Positions 6,888 through 13,989 are shown, counted from the stretch's first letter. The stretch is DNA of 14,147 nt from Methanomassiliicoccaceae archaeon (GCA_009778275.1 WRKC01000088.1:1-14147); one strand, 5' to 3'. Notes: generated from the letters alone by a model not told the origin. A program made the numbers and translations.

Positions 6888-7943
6888 TTATCCCCCCGGC
6901 ATTACGATCATTCCTCTGAATTTCGTGTACAACCCGTAATCGACATAGACCGGGTTCTCCATGACCTTCTCGACCGTCGGAGCGTTGTTCTTCTGGTAGT
7001 TCTTTATCTCATCCGTTACGGTGATGTCGAAAGCGTCGCTTCCTGCACCGGAGCCGTAAGAGGTGATGAATATCCTGTCCCCCGGACTCGCTTTGTCAAG
7101 AACGGCCGCCAGTCCCAGCGGGACGGCGCCGCTGTAGGTGTTCCCGATGTTCGGTGTCAGCAGGCCGGTGTCAATCTGCTCCTGCTCGAACCCGAGCATA
7201 CCCGCCACCCTTGTGGGGAATTTCCCGTTCGGCTGGTGGAATATAGCGTATTTGTAATCCTTGGGGGTGGTGCCCATTTCTTTAAGGAGCATCTTCCCGG
7301 CAGACGTGATGTGCTTGAAATACGCCGGGTCTCCCGTGAACCTTCCCCCGTGGAGCGGATAGGGCTGTCCTTCCCTTCTCCAGAAGTCGGGGGTATCTGT
7401 GGTGAAACTCAATGTCTTGTTGATCTTTGCGATGATCTTCTCGCTTCCTATCAGGAAGGCGGCCCCTCCGGCCGATGCCGAGAACTCCAGCGCATCCCCC
7501 GGCGCCCCCTGCGCGGTATCTGCGCCGATGGCCACTCCGTATTTTATCATATTCGATGCGACCATTCCCATACAGGCCTGCATGCCTGCGGTCCCGGCCT
7601 TGCACGCGAACTCCAGGTCAGCGGCCGTCAGGGCCGGCGTGGCCTCGATGGCCTCCGAGACGATGGTCGCGGTCGGTTTGACCGCATAAGGATGGGATTC
7701 CGATCCCACATATAGTGCGCCGATCTCCTTCGGGTTGACCCACGGGACCCTAGCCATCATGTACCTGGCGGCCTCCGTCGATATTGTTATGACATCCTCA
7801 TCGATCCCCGGAACGGACTTCTGAAAGATCATCAGTCCTTTCCCCATTCCTTTTCCGTCCACTCCCCACATCCTTCCGATCTCTTCAGGTTTGATCCTGT
7901 AGCGGGGAATGTACGCTCCGTAGCTTACAATTCCTACATCCAT
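6888..7943 (-). CDS. Hydroxymethylglutaryl-CoA synthase
   Basis: The 351-residue archaeal-type HMG-CoA synthase condenses acetyl-CoA with acetoacetyl-CoA to HMG-CoA, the precursor of mevalonate and isoprenoid lipids. Catalytic residues are intact: E82 (YVGSESHPYAVKP), C114 (LEFACKAGTAG) and H236 (YAIFHQPNGKFP). The GNTYSGAVPLGLAAVLD segment and the GSGAGSDAF motif near the C-terminus are also present. Length is typical for archaea, shorter than the eukaryotic enzyme. The start codon directly follows the stop of the upstream regulator (TAA-ATG), with a ribosome binding site GGAAGG inside that gene. In known archaeal complexes this enzyme receives acetoacetyl-CoA directly from its thiolase partner. 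Confidence 0.95.
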   Translation of the reverse strand: MDVGIVSYGAYIPRYRIKPEEIGRMWGVDGKGMGKGLMIFQKSVPGIDEDVITISTEAARYMMARVPWVNPKEIGALYVGSESHPYAVKPTATIVSEAIEATPALTAADLEFACKAGTAGMQACMGMVASNMIKYGVAIGADTAQGAPGDALEFSASAGGAAFLIGSEKIIAKINKTLSFTTDTPDFWRREGQPYPLHGGRFTGDPAYFKHITSAGKMLLKEMGTTPKDYKYAIFHQPNGKFPTRVAGMLGFEQEQIDTGLLTPNIGNTYSGAVPLGLAAVLDKASPGDRIFITSYGSGAGSDAFDITVTDEIKNYQKNNAPTVEKVMENPVYVDYGLYTKFRGMIVMPGG

Positions 7944-8636
7944 TTATTTCCCTTCCTTTAAGGCGTCCATTTTTTTTATTATGTCTTCCACGCTGAGCCT
8001 GGTCACCACCAACGGTATGCCCTCCAGCTTCGCCAGTTTTATCGCGAGCGGGTCGGTCTTCTCAGGGTTCTGATACACGACCATCGCCGGCGTAAGAGGG
8101 TGCGCCCTTATGGCGACCATGGGGGAACGTCCGAAGTGCACATTCGTGAAAACAAGAGCCCTCTCAATGCTCCACCCATATATTTTCAGGTAGTCTTCCG
8201 AACCCAGGCTCAGGATGGCCTTGACGGAATCCACGATCGTATAACCGTAGATCCTCTTTGAAGGCATCTTTTCCGTGTTCAGATTCTTGCCGCCGAGAGC
8301 TTCGATGAACGTCTGCTCATCGACCCCACCGGTGAATTCGTCCATCGCAATGATGCACTCGAGTTTCATGTTCGGCAAGTAACGTGAGGCCACAGGAGAA
8401 CCGTTCTCTGCGTCCAGTTTAATGAAGGCATCCACCATCTTCCTGATGACGTTGACCCCCGGCGATTTCCTCCGCCCGGACTCGTAGTCGCTTATCACGG
8501 AATGCGAGATGCCCATGGAGTCCGCGAGCTGGTGTTGAGACAGCTTGAACTCCTCCCTCCATTTGCGGATGGTCTTTCCAGGGTCCGATGACAGGGTGAT
8601 CTCCCCCGCGATCTTCTCCTTGAACTCATCTGCCAT
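7944..8636 (-). CDS. XRE-type archaeal transcriptional regulator heading the mevalonate operon
   Basis: The 230-residue protein has an XRE/Cro-type helix-turn-helix at about residues 21-75 (LSQHQLADSMGISHSVISDY, then ESGRRKSPG). A C-terminal domain of about 140 residues includes KRIYGYTIVDSVKAILSL, YLKIYGWSIERALVFTN and GRSPMVAIRAHPLTPAMVVYQ. The combination is a conserved archaeal family (COG1709-like) commonly placed before HMG-CoA synthase. Its likely job is feedback control of this operon; the ligand is unknown and a CoA ester or isoprenoid is only a guess. The gene is first in the operon and has a TATA-like box positioned for a leaderless start. Confidence 0.88.
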   Translation of the reverse strand: MADEFKEKIAGEITLSSDPGKTIRKWREEFKLSQHQLADSMGISHSVISDYESGRRKSPGVNVIRKMVDAFIKLDAENGSPVASRYLPNMKLECIIAMDEFTGGVDEQTFIEALGGKNLNTEKMPSKRIYGYTIVDSVKAILSLGSEDYLKIYGWSIERALVFTNVHFGRSPMVAIRAHPLTPAMVVYQNPEKTDPLAIKLAKLEGIPLVVTRLSVEDIIKKMDALKEGK

Positions 8637-8654
8637 TGTTGAAGGATAGAGTCA

Positions 8655-8666
8655 CATTATTTAATG
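8655..8666 (-). promoter_or_regulatory. TATA-like box of the mevalonate operon
   Basis: On the minus strand it reads CATTAAATAATG, centred about 25 bp before the ATG at 8636. The transcript would start at or next to the start codon, so the regulator mRNA would be leaderless at its 5' end. Confidence 0.6.
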
Positions 8667-8668
8667 AT

Positions 8669-8694
8669 GTCGAATATTGCAAACGGCAATCGAC
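8669..8694. promoter_or_regulatory. Imperfect inverted repeat upstream of the mevalonate operon promoter
   Basis: The left arm is GTCGA-ATA-TTGC and the right arm is GCAATCGAC, separated by AAACG. There are nine complementary positions with a 3-base insertion in the left arm. It sits directly upstream of the TATA-like box of the regulator gene and directly after the end of ppk2. It could be the operator of the operon regulator, or a termination hairpin for ppk2, although no T-run follows. Confidence 0.45.
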
Positions 8695-8702
8695 GAATGA
8701 AA

Positions 8703-10100
8703 TTATTTATCCAACTCGCTTCTCAAGGTCTCTACGATCGTTTTGAGAACTTTCACTCTGGCATATTTCTTGTTGTTCGACTCGACGACGGTCCACGGAG
8801 CACATCGGGTGTTGGTGGATTCCATCATGACATCGACATGCGCTTCGTAATCGTCCCATTTTTCACGGTTGCGCCAATCCTCGTCCGTGATCTTCCACCG
8901 TTTCAGAGGGTCCTTGGTCCTCTTCTTGAATCTTGAGAACTGTTCGTCGGGGGTTATATCCAGCCAGAATTTCAATAGGATGGTGCCGCCGCCGACAATG
9001 ATCTTCTCGAATGCGTTGATCTCCGACGGCGACCTTGCGTATTCTTCTTCGGTGCAGAAGCCCTCGATGTGCTCGACCATCATCCGTCCGTACCAGGTCC
9101 TGTCGTAAATGGTGATGTGTCCCTTCTCGGGCACGTTCCCGCTGAATCTCCACAGGTAGGTGTGTCTCGCCTCCTCTTCCGTCGGGGCCTTTGTCTGTAC
9201 CACCCTGTAGCCTCTCGGGTTCAGCGCGTGGCATACGTGCTTTATGCACGAGCCCTTCCCCGAAGCATCCCACCCCTCGAAACATATGGCCATCGAACGA
9301 TCGCTCACCGAGAGCTCCATCTGCAGTTCCCCGAGCTCTTCGGAGAGCCGGTTCATGATGTCCTCATACGGGAAACAACTCTCATCGATCCTCTTTTCTT
9401 TGCGTGGGTTGGGGTATCTGCGGTCCATTTTCGACAGGGGGCTGACGGGCGGCTTGGCGCTCAGTCCGTCCTCTATCGCCCCGATTATGGTCTCGACCGT
9501 TTCCAGCACGGTCTCCCCTATGTCCCTTACCACCACCACATGCCACGGGGCGTATTTTGTGTCCGTTTTCTCACGCACGCGGTCGAACATCACCGCCCTG
9601 TACTTCACGGGGTCGATGTGGTCAATAGAAAGGAACGACCTCCAAGGCGCGTCCGGGCCGTACTGCGGACCGTATTCCTCTATGGCGGAATCGGTAGCTC
9701 TGAGGATGATCTTTATCAAAAAGACGCCGTTCTGAACAAGATATCTTTCAAAATCATTGCTTCTTTCGAGCATACTTTCGAGTTCTTCCTTCTCATTGTC
9801 CACTGTCCTCTCGATGATCGAGGAGTACCATGACCTGTCGCAGAGGCCGATCTGTCCTTTTCCAGGCGTCTGCAGAAGAAAATCCAAAATCGTTCCCCCG
9901 CCGGCAACGTCGGCGGGATCGAAATAGTTGTAGATCACGCCTCGGGGTTCAAGGCACCTTATGATCTCGCTGTTGACGCGGCCGATCACCCTTCCGCAGC
10001 TGCCTTCAAAGACGATCAGGACCGGAAGTCCGGATGTGAGTATCCTCTGCTGCAGCTGGTTCAGTTTGCTTTCGAGATGGTCAGGTATCAGGGCCTGCAT
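8703..10100 (-). CDS. ppk2: Two-domain polyphosphate kinase 2 family protein (polyphosphate:AMP phosphotransferase-like)
   Basis: With the ATG at 10100 the protein has 465 residues and two tandem PPK2 domains. The C-terminal domain has an intact Walker A (FEGWDASGKGS, K282), Walker B (IYDRTWYGR, D333) and lid (RFKKRTKDPLKRWKI). The N-terminal domain keeps the fold but has FEGSCGRVIGRV in place of Walker A, so the phosphate-binding lysine is lost. In the well-studied two-domain PPK2 proteins only the C-terminal half is catalytic, and they phosphorylate AMP to ADP with polyphosphate. AMP as substrate is inferred from that architecture. A longer frame to TTG at 10163 exists. I prefer 10100 because a TATA-like box at 10121-10130 is encoded inside that extension. 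Confidence 0.88.
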   Translation of the reverse strand: MQALIPDHLESKLNQLQQRILTSGLPVLIVFEGSCGRVIGRVNSEIIRCLEPRGVIYNYFDPADVAGGGTILDFLLQTPGKGQIGLCDRSWYSSIIERTVDNEKEELESMLERSNDFERYLVQNGVFLIKIILRATDSAIEEYGPQYGPDAPWRSFLSIDHIDPVKYRAVMFDRVREKTDTKYAPWHVVVVRDIGETVLETVETIIGAIEDGLSAKPPVSPLSKMDRRYPNPRKEKRIDESCFPYEDIMNRLSEELGELQMELSVSDRSMAICFEGWDASGKGSCIKHVCHALNPRGYRVVQTKAPTEEEARHTYLWRFSGNVPEKGHITIYDRTWYGRMMVEHIEGFCTEEEYARSPSEINAFEKIIVGGGTILLKFWLDITPDEQFSRFKKRTKDPLKRWKITDEDWRNREKWDDYEAHVDVMMESTNTRCAPWTVVESNNKKYARVKVLKTIVETLRSELDK

Positions 10101-10120
10101 GGGACGCTCATTGCTGTATG

Positions 10121-10130
10121 AGATATTAAA
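10121..10130 (-). promoter_or_regulatory. TATA-like box of ppk2
   Basis: On the minus strand it reads TTTAATATCT, centred about 25 bp before the ATG at 10100. This predicts a leaderless transcript and rules against the upstream TTG start, which would place the box inside the coding region. Confidence 0.6.
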
Positions 10131-10153
10131 CAGAATCCGAAAGGCGGAGGGCA

Positions 10154-10205
10154 TTACGGACAACGTAACGATCCCTTCCAGCAGAGAAAAGGCCGCCCCG
10201 GCGGC
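10154..10205. repeat. Two inverted repeats between divergent ppk2 and aconitase genes
   Basis: TTACG-GACAA-CGTAA lies at 10154-10168. GCCGCC-CC-GGCGGC, a perfect GC-rich palindrome, lies at 10192-10205. The second ends 12 bp before the aconitase TATA-like box. They may be operator sites for one or both divergent genes. The 147-bp intergenic region has no other visible structure. Confidence 0.45.
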
Positions 10206-10216
10206 TGGTCAAACTT

Positions 10217-10227
10217 GATATATCTAT
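10217..10227 (+). promoter_or_regulatory. TATA-like box of the aconitase gene
   Basis: GATATATCTAT is centred about 26 bp before ATG 10248. The distance predicts transcription starting at the start codon, hence a leaderless mRNA. It also argues against the in-frame TTG at 10215, which overlaps the box. Confidence 0.6.
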
Positions 10228-10247
10228 TTTTTATTAGCAACGCTGTT

Positions 10248-12893
10248 ATGAACGCAATGACAGGAATAAGCGGCAGCACCAAGAAACTGAAGACCGATGA
10301 GGGCGAAGTAACGATCTTCAGTCTCAGAGAGTTAGAGACGCAAGGCGTGATAAAGGACCTCGGAAAGATGCCGTATTCCATCAAGGTCATAGTTGAATCC
10401 ATGCTCAGGAACAGGAACGGCGAAGTGATCACCGACGAGGACGTGAAGGCCATCGCGTCATGGAGTCCCCTCGGAACGAAAGAGCACGATATACCTTGGA
10501 TGCCCGCGAGGGTACTGCTGCAGGACCTTACGGGAGGCGCGGCAGTGACCGATCTGGCCTCCATGAGGGAAGCGGTGGCCGAGACGGGAAAGGACCCGGA
10601 ATCGATCAACCCCCTCGTGCCTGTGGACCTGGTGATAGACCATTCCATTCAAACGGACTTCGCTGGCTGCGCCGAGGCGCAGGATAAGAACGAGGAACTC
10701 GAATTCGGAAGGAACAGCGAAAGATACGCTCTCTTCAAATGGGCTCAGAAAGCGTTCGATAACTTCAGGGTGGTCCCCCCCGGCAACGGGATATGCCACC
10801 AAGTGAATCTGGAGTACCTTTCTCCCGTGATCCATGTCAAAGAAGAGAAGGGCACACTGACGGCATATCCTGACTCCTGTTTCGGAACGGATTCCCACAC
10901 AACTCAGATCAATGGCCTCGGGGTGGTCGGCTGGGGAGTGGGTGGGATAGAGGCCGAGGCGGTGATGGTGGGGCAGCCCAGCTATATGGAGATACCGGAG
11001 GTAGTAGGGTTCAGGCTGACAAATGAACTGCCGCCGGGCGTGAATGCGACAGACCTTGTGCTCACCGTTGTACATATGCTAAGGAAGAAGAAGGTCGTGG
11101 GAAAGTTCGTTGAGTTCTTTGGGCCCGGATACCGGAACCTGTGCCTTGCGGACAGGTCCACCATTGCCAATATGGCCCCGGAATACGGCGCAACGATGGG
11201 ATACTGCCCCATCGATGACAAGACCATAGAATACCTGAGACTTACCGGAAGGGATCCGAAACACATCGATGCAGTGGAGAAATATGCTAAAGAACAGACG
11301 TTTTGGTACGACGGAGAGCCGGAATATACCGACACTCTGGAACTCGACCTCTCCACAGTAAGGCCGTGCCTTGCCGGACACAAAAGGCCGCAGGACCGCA
11401 TAGACCTGTACGATGTGAAGAAAGAGTTCTCGGAGGCCCTGAAGGAGTTCGGCATCGAGGAGCAAAGGATACCCTCGGGGGAGAGGATGGGCGACGGTTC
11501 TTTGGCGATAGCCTCCATTACATCCTGCACGAACACCGCCAATCCCTCGGTGATGATCGCCGCCGGGCTGGTGGCTAAGAAAGCGAACGAGCTCGGCCTG
11601 AGGCCGAAAGCATACGTCAAGACATCGCTCGCCCCGGGTTCAAAAGCGGTCACGGAATATCTTAAGAGATCGGGATTGCAGGAGCATTTGGACGCAATGG
11701 GATTCCAGTGCTGCGGATACGGGTGCATGACGTGCATCGGGAACAGCGGTCCGCTGTCAAGCGAAGTTGAAGGGCAGATAAGGTCCAAAGGCCTTGTTGT
11801 CGCGGCGATCGCCTCAAGCAACAGGAACTTCGAGGGAAGGATCCACGCATCGGTGAAAGCCAACTATCTTGCATCACCTCCGCTGGTGGTCGCGTTCGCC
11901 ATCGCGGGCCGCATAGATATCGACATGTCGAAGGAGCCGATTGCGTCAGCTGGCGGAAAGGACATCTACCTCAGCGACATCTGGCCGACAGACGAGGAGA
12001 TCCTGGCGCTTACCGACGGATACGTAACGAAAGAGACCTTCTCGGCACAGTACAAGGACATATTCAAAGGTTCGAAGAGATGGGAGGATATCAAAAGCGG
12101 GGATTCCCCGCTCTTCGGCTGGAATGATGATTCCACATACATAAGGAACCCGCCGCTCTTCGATGAAATGTACGATGAGCCGGAGATAGAGAGCATAAAG
12201 GGGGCGAGATGCCTCGTCATGCTGGGAGATTCGATAACCACCGACCACATCTCCCCCGCGGGTTCGTTCGACAGCGGCTCGGATGCCGGTAGATACCTGA
12301 TATCCCTTGGCGTGGAAGAGGTGGACTTCAACTCCTACGGGTCGAGGCGGGCGAACCACGAGGTAATGGTGAGAGGGACGTTCGCGAACATCAGATTGAG
12401 GAACAAACTGACGCCGGGAGCGGAAGGAAGTTCGTCCAGATATTATCCGGAGAACAGAGACGACACGATCTTCGAGGTATCTAGATCATACCATGAGGAC
12501 ATGACACCACTCATTGTGCTCGCCGGGAAAGAATACGGGACAGGAAGCTCAAGGGACTGGGCCGCGAAGGGCCCGAACCTCCTCGGGATAAAGGCGGTCA
12601 TTGCGGAATCGTTCGAAAGGATACACAGGTCCAACCTGGTCGGCATGGGGATAGTGCCGCTGCAGTATCTGGAAGGCCAGAATGCGGACTCCCTGAGACT
12701 TAACGGAACGGAGGTGTTCGACATTGACCTCGAGGATCTGGAGCCGAAAGGGGCGGTCAGGGTCACGGCGTACAGGGAAGGAAAGAAACTGGAGTTCGAC
12801 ACGATCTGCAGAGTGGATGTTCCGATAGAGATCGAGTACATCGCAAACGGCGGGATCCTTCAGTATGTACTGAGAGACATGATGTCTCAATAA
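10248..12893 (+). CDS. acnA: Aconitate hydratase (AcnA/IRP type)
   Basis: The 881-residue cytosolic enzyme isomerises citrate and isocitrate through aconitate. The three 4Fe-4S ligands are C427 (SITSCTN), C493 and C496 (GCMTCIGNSGPL), with the family's usual spacing of 66 and 3 residues. The substrate region FGTDSHTT is present, as is the C-terminal swivel domain (GDSITTDHISPAG, GSSRDWAAKGPNLLGIKAV, FERIHRSNLVGMG). Length matches bacterial AcnA and eukaryotic IRP1. No citrate synthase or isocitrate dehydrogenase gene is adjacent, so it is likely monocistronic. In methanogens it would serve a partial TCA route to 2-oxoglutarate. The start at 10248 is chosen over a TTG 33 bp upstream because of the promoter position; ATG 10257 is an alternative. 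Confidence 0.95.
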   Translation: MNAMTGISGSTKKLKTDEGEVTIFSLRELETQGVIKDLGKMPYSIKVIVESMLRNRNGEVITDEDVKAIASWSPLGTKEHDIPWMPARVLLQDLTGGAAVTDLASMREAVAETGKDPESINPLVPVDLVIDHSIQTDFAGCAEAQDKNEELEFGRNSERYALFKWAQKAFDNFRVVPPGNGICHQVNLEYLSPVIHVKEEKGTLTAYPDSCFGTDSHTTQINGLGVVGWGVGGIEAEAVMVGQPSYMEIPEVVGFRLTNELPPGVNATDLVLTVVHMLRKKKVVGKFVEFFGPGYRNLCLADRSTIANMAPEYGATMGYCPIDDKTIEYLRLTGRDPKHIDAVEKYAKEQTFWYDGEPEYTDTLELDLSTVRPCLAGHKRPQDRIDLYDVKKEFSEALKEFGIEEQRIPSGERMGDGSLAIASITSCTNTANPSVMIAAGLVAKKANELGLRPKAYVKTSLAPGSKAVTEYLKRSGLQEHLDAMGFQCCGYGCMTCIGNSGPLSSEVEGQIRSKGLVVAAIASSNRNFEGRIHASVKANYLASPPLVVAFAIAGRIDIDMSKEPIASAGGKDIYLSDIWPTDEEILALTDGYVTKETFSAQYKDIFKGSKRWEDIKSGDSPLFGWNDDSTYIRNPPLFDEMYDEPEIESIKGARCLVMLGDSITTDHISPAGSFDSGSDAGRYLISLGVEEVDFNSYGSRRANHEVMVRGTFANIRLRNKLTPGAEGSSSRYYPENRDDTIFEVSRSYHEDMTPLIVLAGKEYGTGSSRDWAAKGPNLLGIKAVIAESFERIHRSNLVGMGIVPLQYLEGQNADSLRLNGTEVFDIDLEDLEPKGAVRVTAYREGKKLEFDTICRVDVPIEIEYIANGGILQYVLRDMMSQ

Positions 12894-12916
12894 AGGATGT
12901 GTTCAGGAGCTTCTGT

Positions 12917-12939
12917 TAGGAGCAATGAGGGGGCTCCTA
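12917..12939 (+). terminator. Hairpin downstream of aconitase
   Basis: TAGGAGC and GCTCCTA form a 7-bp perfect stem around a 9-nt loop, 23 bp after the aconitase stop. An AT-rich stretch (ACAATAAATAAA) follows, but not a clean T-run. It is best read as a possible terminator or mRNA 3'-end hairpin. Confidence 0.45.
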
Positions 12940-12971
12940 GACAATAAATAAAGGGTCGGCGGGTCGTCACA

Positions 12972-12982
12972 AAGTATTATAC
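12972..12982 (+). promoter_or_regulatory. TATA-like box of the MntA/HepT operon
   Basis: AAGTATTATAC is centred about 28 bp before ATG 13005. A transcript starting near 13003 would be leaderless or nearly so. Confidence 0.5.
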
Positions 12983-13004
12983 AAAGCGTAGTTGATGTCA
13001 TAAC

Positions 13005-13316
13005 ATGTCTCATGCGACCAAAGAAATATGTTCCATAGATGAGCTGAAGGCCATCGTGGCACCCGTGGCGGAAAGTTACGGGGTCGCTAAAATATACCTT
13101 TTTGGCTCTGTTGCAAGGGGAGACTACGATGAGGACAGCGACTATGATTTCTGTATTGAGAAGGGAAAGATCCGCGGCCTGATCGCACTTTCTGGATTCT
13201 TTCAGGACCTTCGTGATGCCGTTGGTCGCGATATCGACCTAGTGACCACCAAGTCCTCTAACACAGACCTTCTGAATGTTATCCTGTCTGAAGGAGTAGT
13301 AATATATGAAGGATGA
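13005..13316 (+). CDS. mntA: MntA-type nucleotidyltransferase antitoxin
   Basis: The 103-residue minimal nucleotidyltransferase contains the motif GSX10DXD (G34, S35, D46, D48) and the third acidic residue D78 in GRDIDLVT. MNT antitoxins of this type inactivate their HEPN partner by transferring AMP to a tyrosine of the toxin. All catalytic residues are present, so the enzyme looks active. Its end overlaps the HEPN gene by 11 bp, which implies coupled translation. Alternative start codons are unlikely because the ATG at 13005 is placed right for the TATA-like box. Confidence 0.9.
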   Translation: MSHATKEICSIDELKAIVAPVAESYGVAKIYLFGSVARGDYDEDSDYDFCIEKGKIRGLIALSGFFQDLRDAVGRDIDLVTTKSSNTDLLNVILSEGVVIYEG

Positions 13317-13656
13317 TAAACGCCTTCTAAAGATAATAGTGGATTATTGCATCGATATAGAAGAGTGCAGAAAGTATTTTGGTAACGATGAACAAGAGTT
13401 CCGAAGCAATCAATTCTTTCAAAGATGTTGTGCCTTTGATGTTTTTCAAATAGGGGAAACCGTTAAAGCTCTGTCGAACGGATTGAGAAACAGCCATCCC
13501 AACGTTCAATGGAGAAAAATAGCAGGATTCAGAGACATAATTGCTCATAAGTATGGAGAAGTGGACACAGAGGACCTATGGATAGCAATAACCATTGAAG
13601 TTCCCGAACTAAAAGAGTCCTGCGAGTCCATCTTGGCCGATATAAACTCCGATTGA
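13306..13656 (+). CDS. hepT: HepT-type HEPN ribonuclease toxin
   Basis: The 116-residue all-helical HEPN-domain protein carries the RX4H RNase motif as R76-DIIA-H81, followed by Y83, so the full RX4HXY motif (RDIIAHKY) is intact. The tyrosine is the residue that MntA modifies with AMP in characterised HepT/MntA systems. The ribosome binding site GAAGGAG lies inside mntA about 9 nt before the ATG. The gene is visibly richer in A and T than the housekeeping genes around it, consistent with mobile toxin-antitoxin modules acquired by transfer. The RNA target is not known from sequence; dimerisation is expected from the family. Confidence 0.9.
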   Translation: MKDDKRLLKIIVDYCIDIEECRKYFGNDEQEFRSNQFFQRCCAFDVFQIGETVKALSNGLRNSHPNVQWRKIAGFRDIIAHKYGEVDTEDLWIAITIEVPELKESCESILADINSD

Positions 13657-13690
13657 GCGTAATCTGATATTTCCAGCGGCAATCGATACA

Positions 13691-13697
13691 TTTAATA
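13691..13697 (+). promoter_or_regulatory. TATA-like box of the tRNA-Pro gene
   Basis: TTTAATA is centred 30 bp before the first base of the tRNA. It would drive a primary transcript with only a few 5' extra bases for RNase P to remove. Confidence 0.5.
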
Positions 13698-13723
13698 GCA
13701 GGATGGAAATCATCCTTCAAAAA

Positions 13724-13796
13724 GGGCCCGTGGGGTAGCTTGGTATCCTTGTAGCTTCGGGAGCTATTGACTCCGGTTCAAATCCGGGCGGGCCCA
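13724..13796 (+). tRNA. tRNA-Pro (anticodon CGG)
   Basis: This is a 73-nt cloverleaf. The acceptor stem GGGCCCG pairs perfectly with CGGGCCC, and the discriminator base is A. The D-arm lies around AGCTTGGTA. The anticodon stem GTAGC pairs with GCTAT (one G-U) around the loop TTCGGGA, which gives anticodon CGG with G37 as expected for proline. The variable loop is 4 nt. The T-arm is TCCGG, loop TTCAAAT, CCGGG (one U-G pair). CCA is not encoded (CTCA follows) and there is no intron. It reads CCG codons. Confidence 0.93.
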
Positions 13797-13873
13797 CTCA
13801 AACTGTCCCGTCGAGTTGAATAATTCACCATTTGACGCATGATTGTAAATTTCCCTCCTTTCATGTTTTTCAC
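13778..13873 (-). pseudogene. Short coupled reading frame running into the tRNA gene (possible truncated gene)
   Basis: On the minus strand a GTG at 13873 overlaps the stop of the preceding short frame. A later ATG (13833-13835 region, MRQMVNYSTRRDS) has an AAAGGAGGG ribosome binding site 12 nt upstream. The frame ends with TGA inside the antisense of the tRNA-Pro T-loop. A gene start with a good ribosome binding site that ends in a tRNA suggests the 5' end of a gene cut off at the tRNA. I do not recognise the product and it may be chance. Confidence 0.2.
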
Positions 13874-13989
13874 GTCGTCTCGATGTCGAAATCGTTCATC
13901 GCGGATGTAATGTCATCGAAGTTTATTCCGAGGTATTTCTCGCACTGTTCCGTCGATTCATTCTCCGAGAGCAGTTTCAAAGAAGACAT
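13870..13989 (-). pseudogene. Possible C-terminal remnant of an unidentified gene
   Basis: The minus-strand frame gives 39 residues from ATG 13989 (MSSLKLLSENESTEQCEKYL, then GINFDDITSAMNDFDIETT). Its composition looks like genuine protein: amphipathic helix, acidic tail, and codons like those of neighbouring genes. The same frame continues upstream through a single TAA to about 14055 (LSNPLMKYLS, stop, FHWASL), as if a longer gene had been broken by a nonsense change. No family is recognised. The overlapping 85-residue plus-strand frame is less protein-like. With the tandem repeat, this is what fills the 350 bp after the tRNA. Confidence 0.3.

Noticed and set aside
5696..6919. A 407-codon open frame on the plus strand opposite the thiolase gene
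   Set aside because: It is antisense to a protein with clear family motifs. Its product is rich in Arg, His, Cys and Gly with no recognisable domain, which is typical of an open antisense frame in GC-rich archaeal DNA.
6711..7715. A 334-codon plus-strand frame opposite HMG-CoA synthase
   Set aside because: The same antisense effect: the minus-strand gene has intact catalytic residues and operon context, and this frame shows no family motif.
8703..10100. Two full PPK2 domains suggesting two active sites
   Set aside because: The N-terminal Walker A lysine is missing, so only the C-terminal half is supported as catalytic.
10101..10163. A 21-residue N-terminal extension of PPK2 starting at TTG
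   Set aside because: A TATA-like box lies within it, it lacks a ribosome binding site, and the family alignment begins around the later ATG.
10215..10247. An 11-residue N-terminal extension of aconitase starting at TTG
   Set aside because: It overlaps the promoter and encodes a hydrophobic stretch foreign to aconitases.
13677..13686. The 10-mer CGGCAATCGA shared with 8684-8693 near two promoters
   Set aside because: Many 10-mer matches are expected by chance in 14 kb, and the two sites have different positions and strand relative to their promoters.
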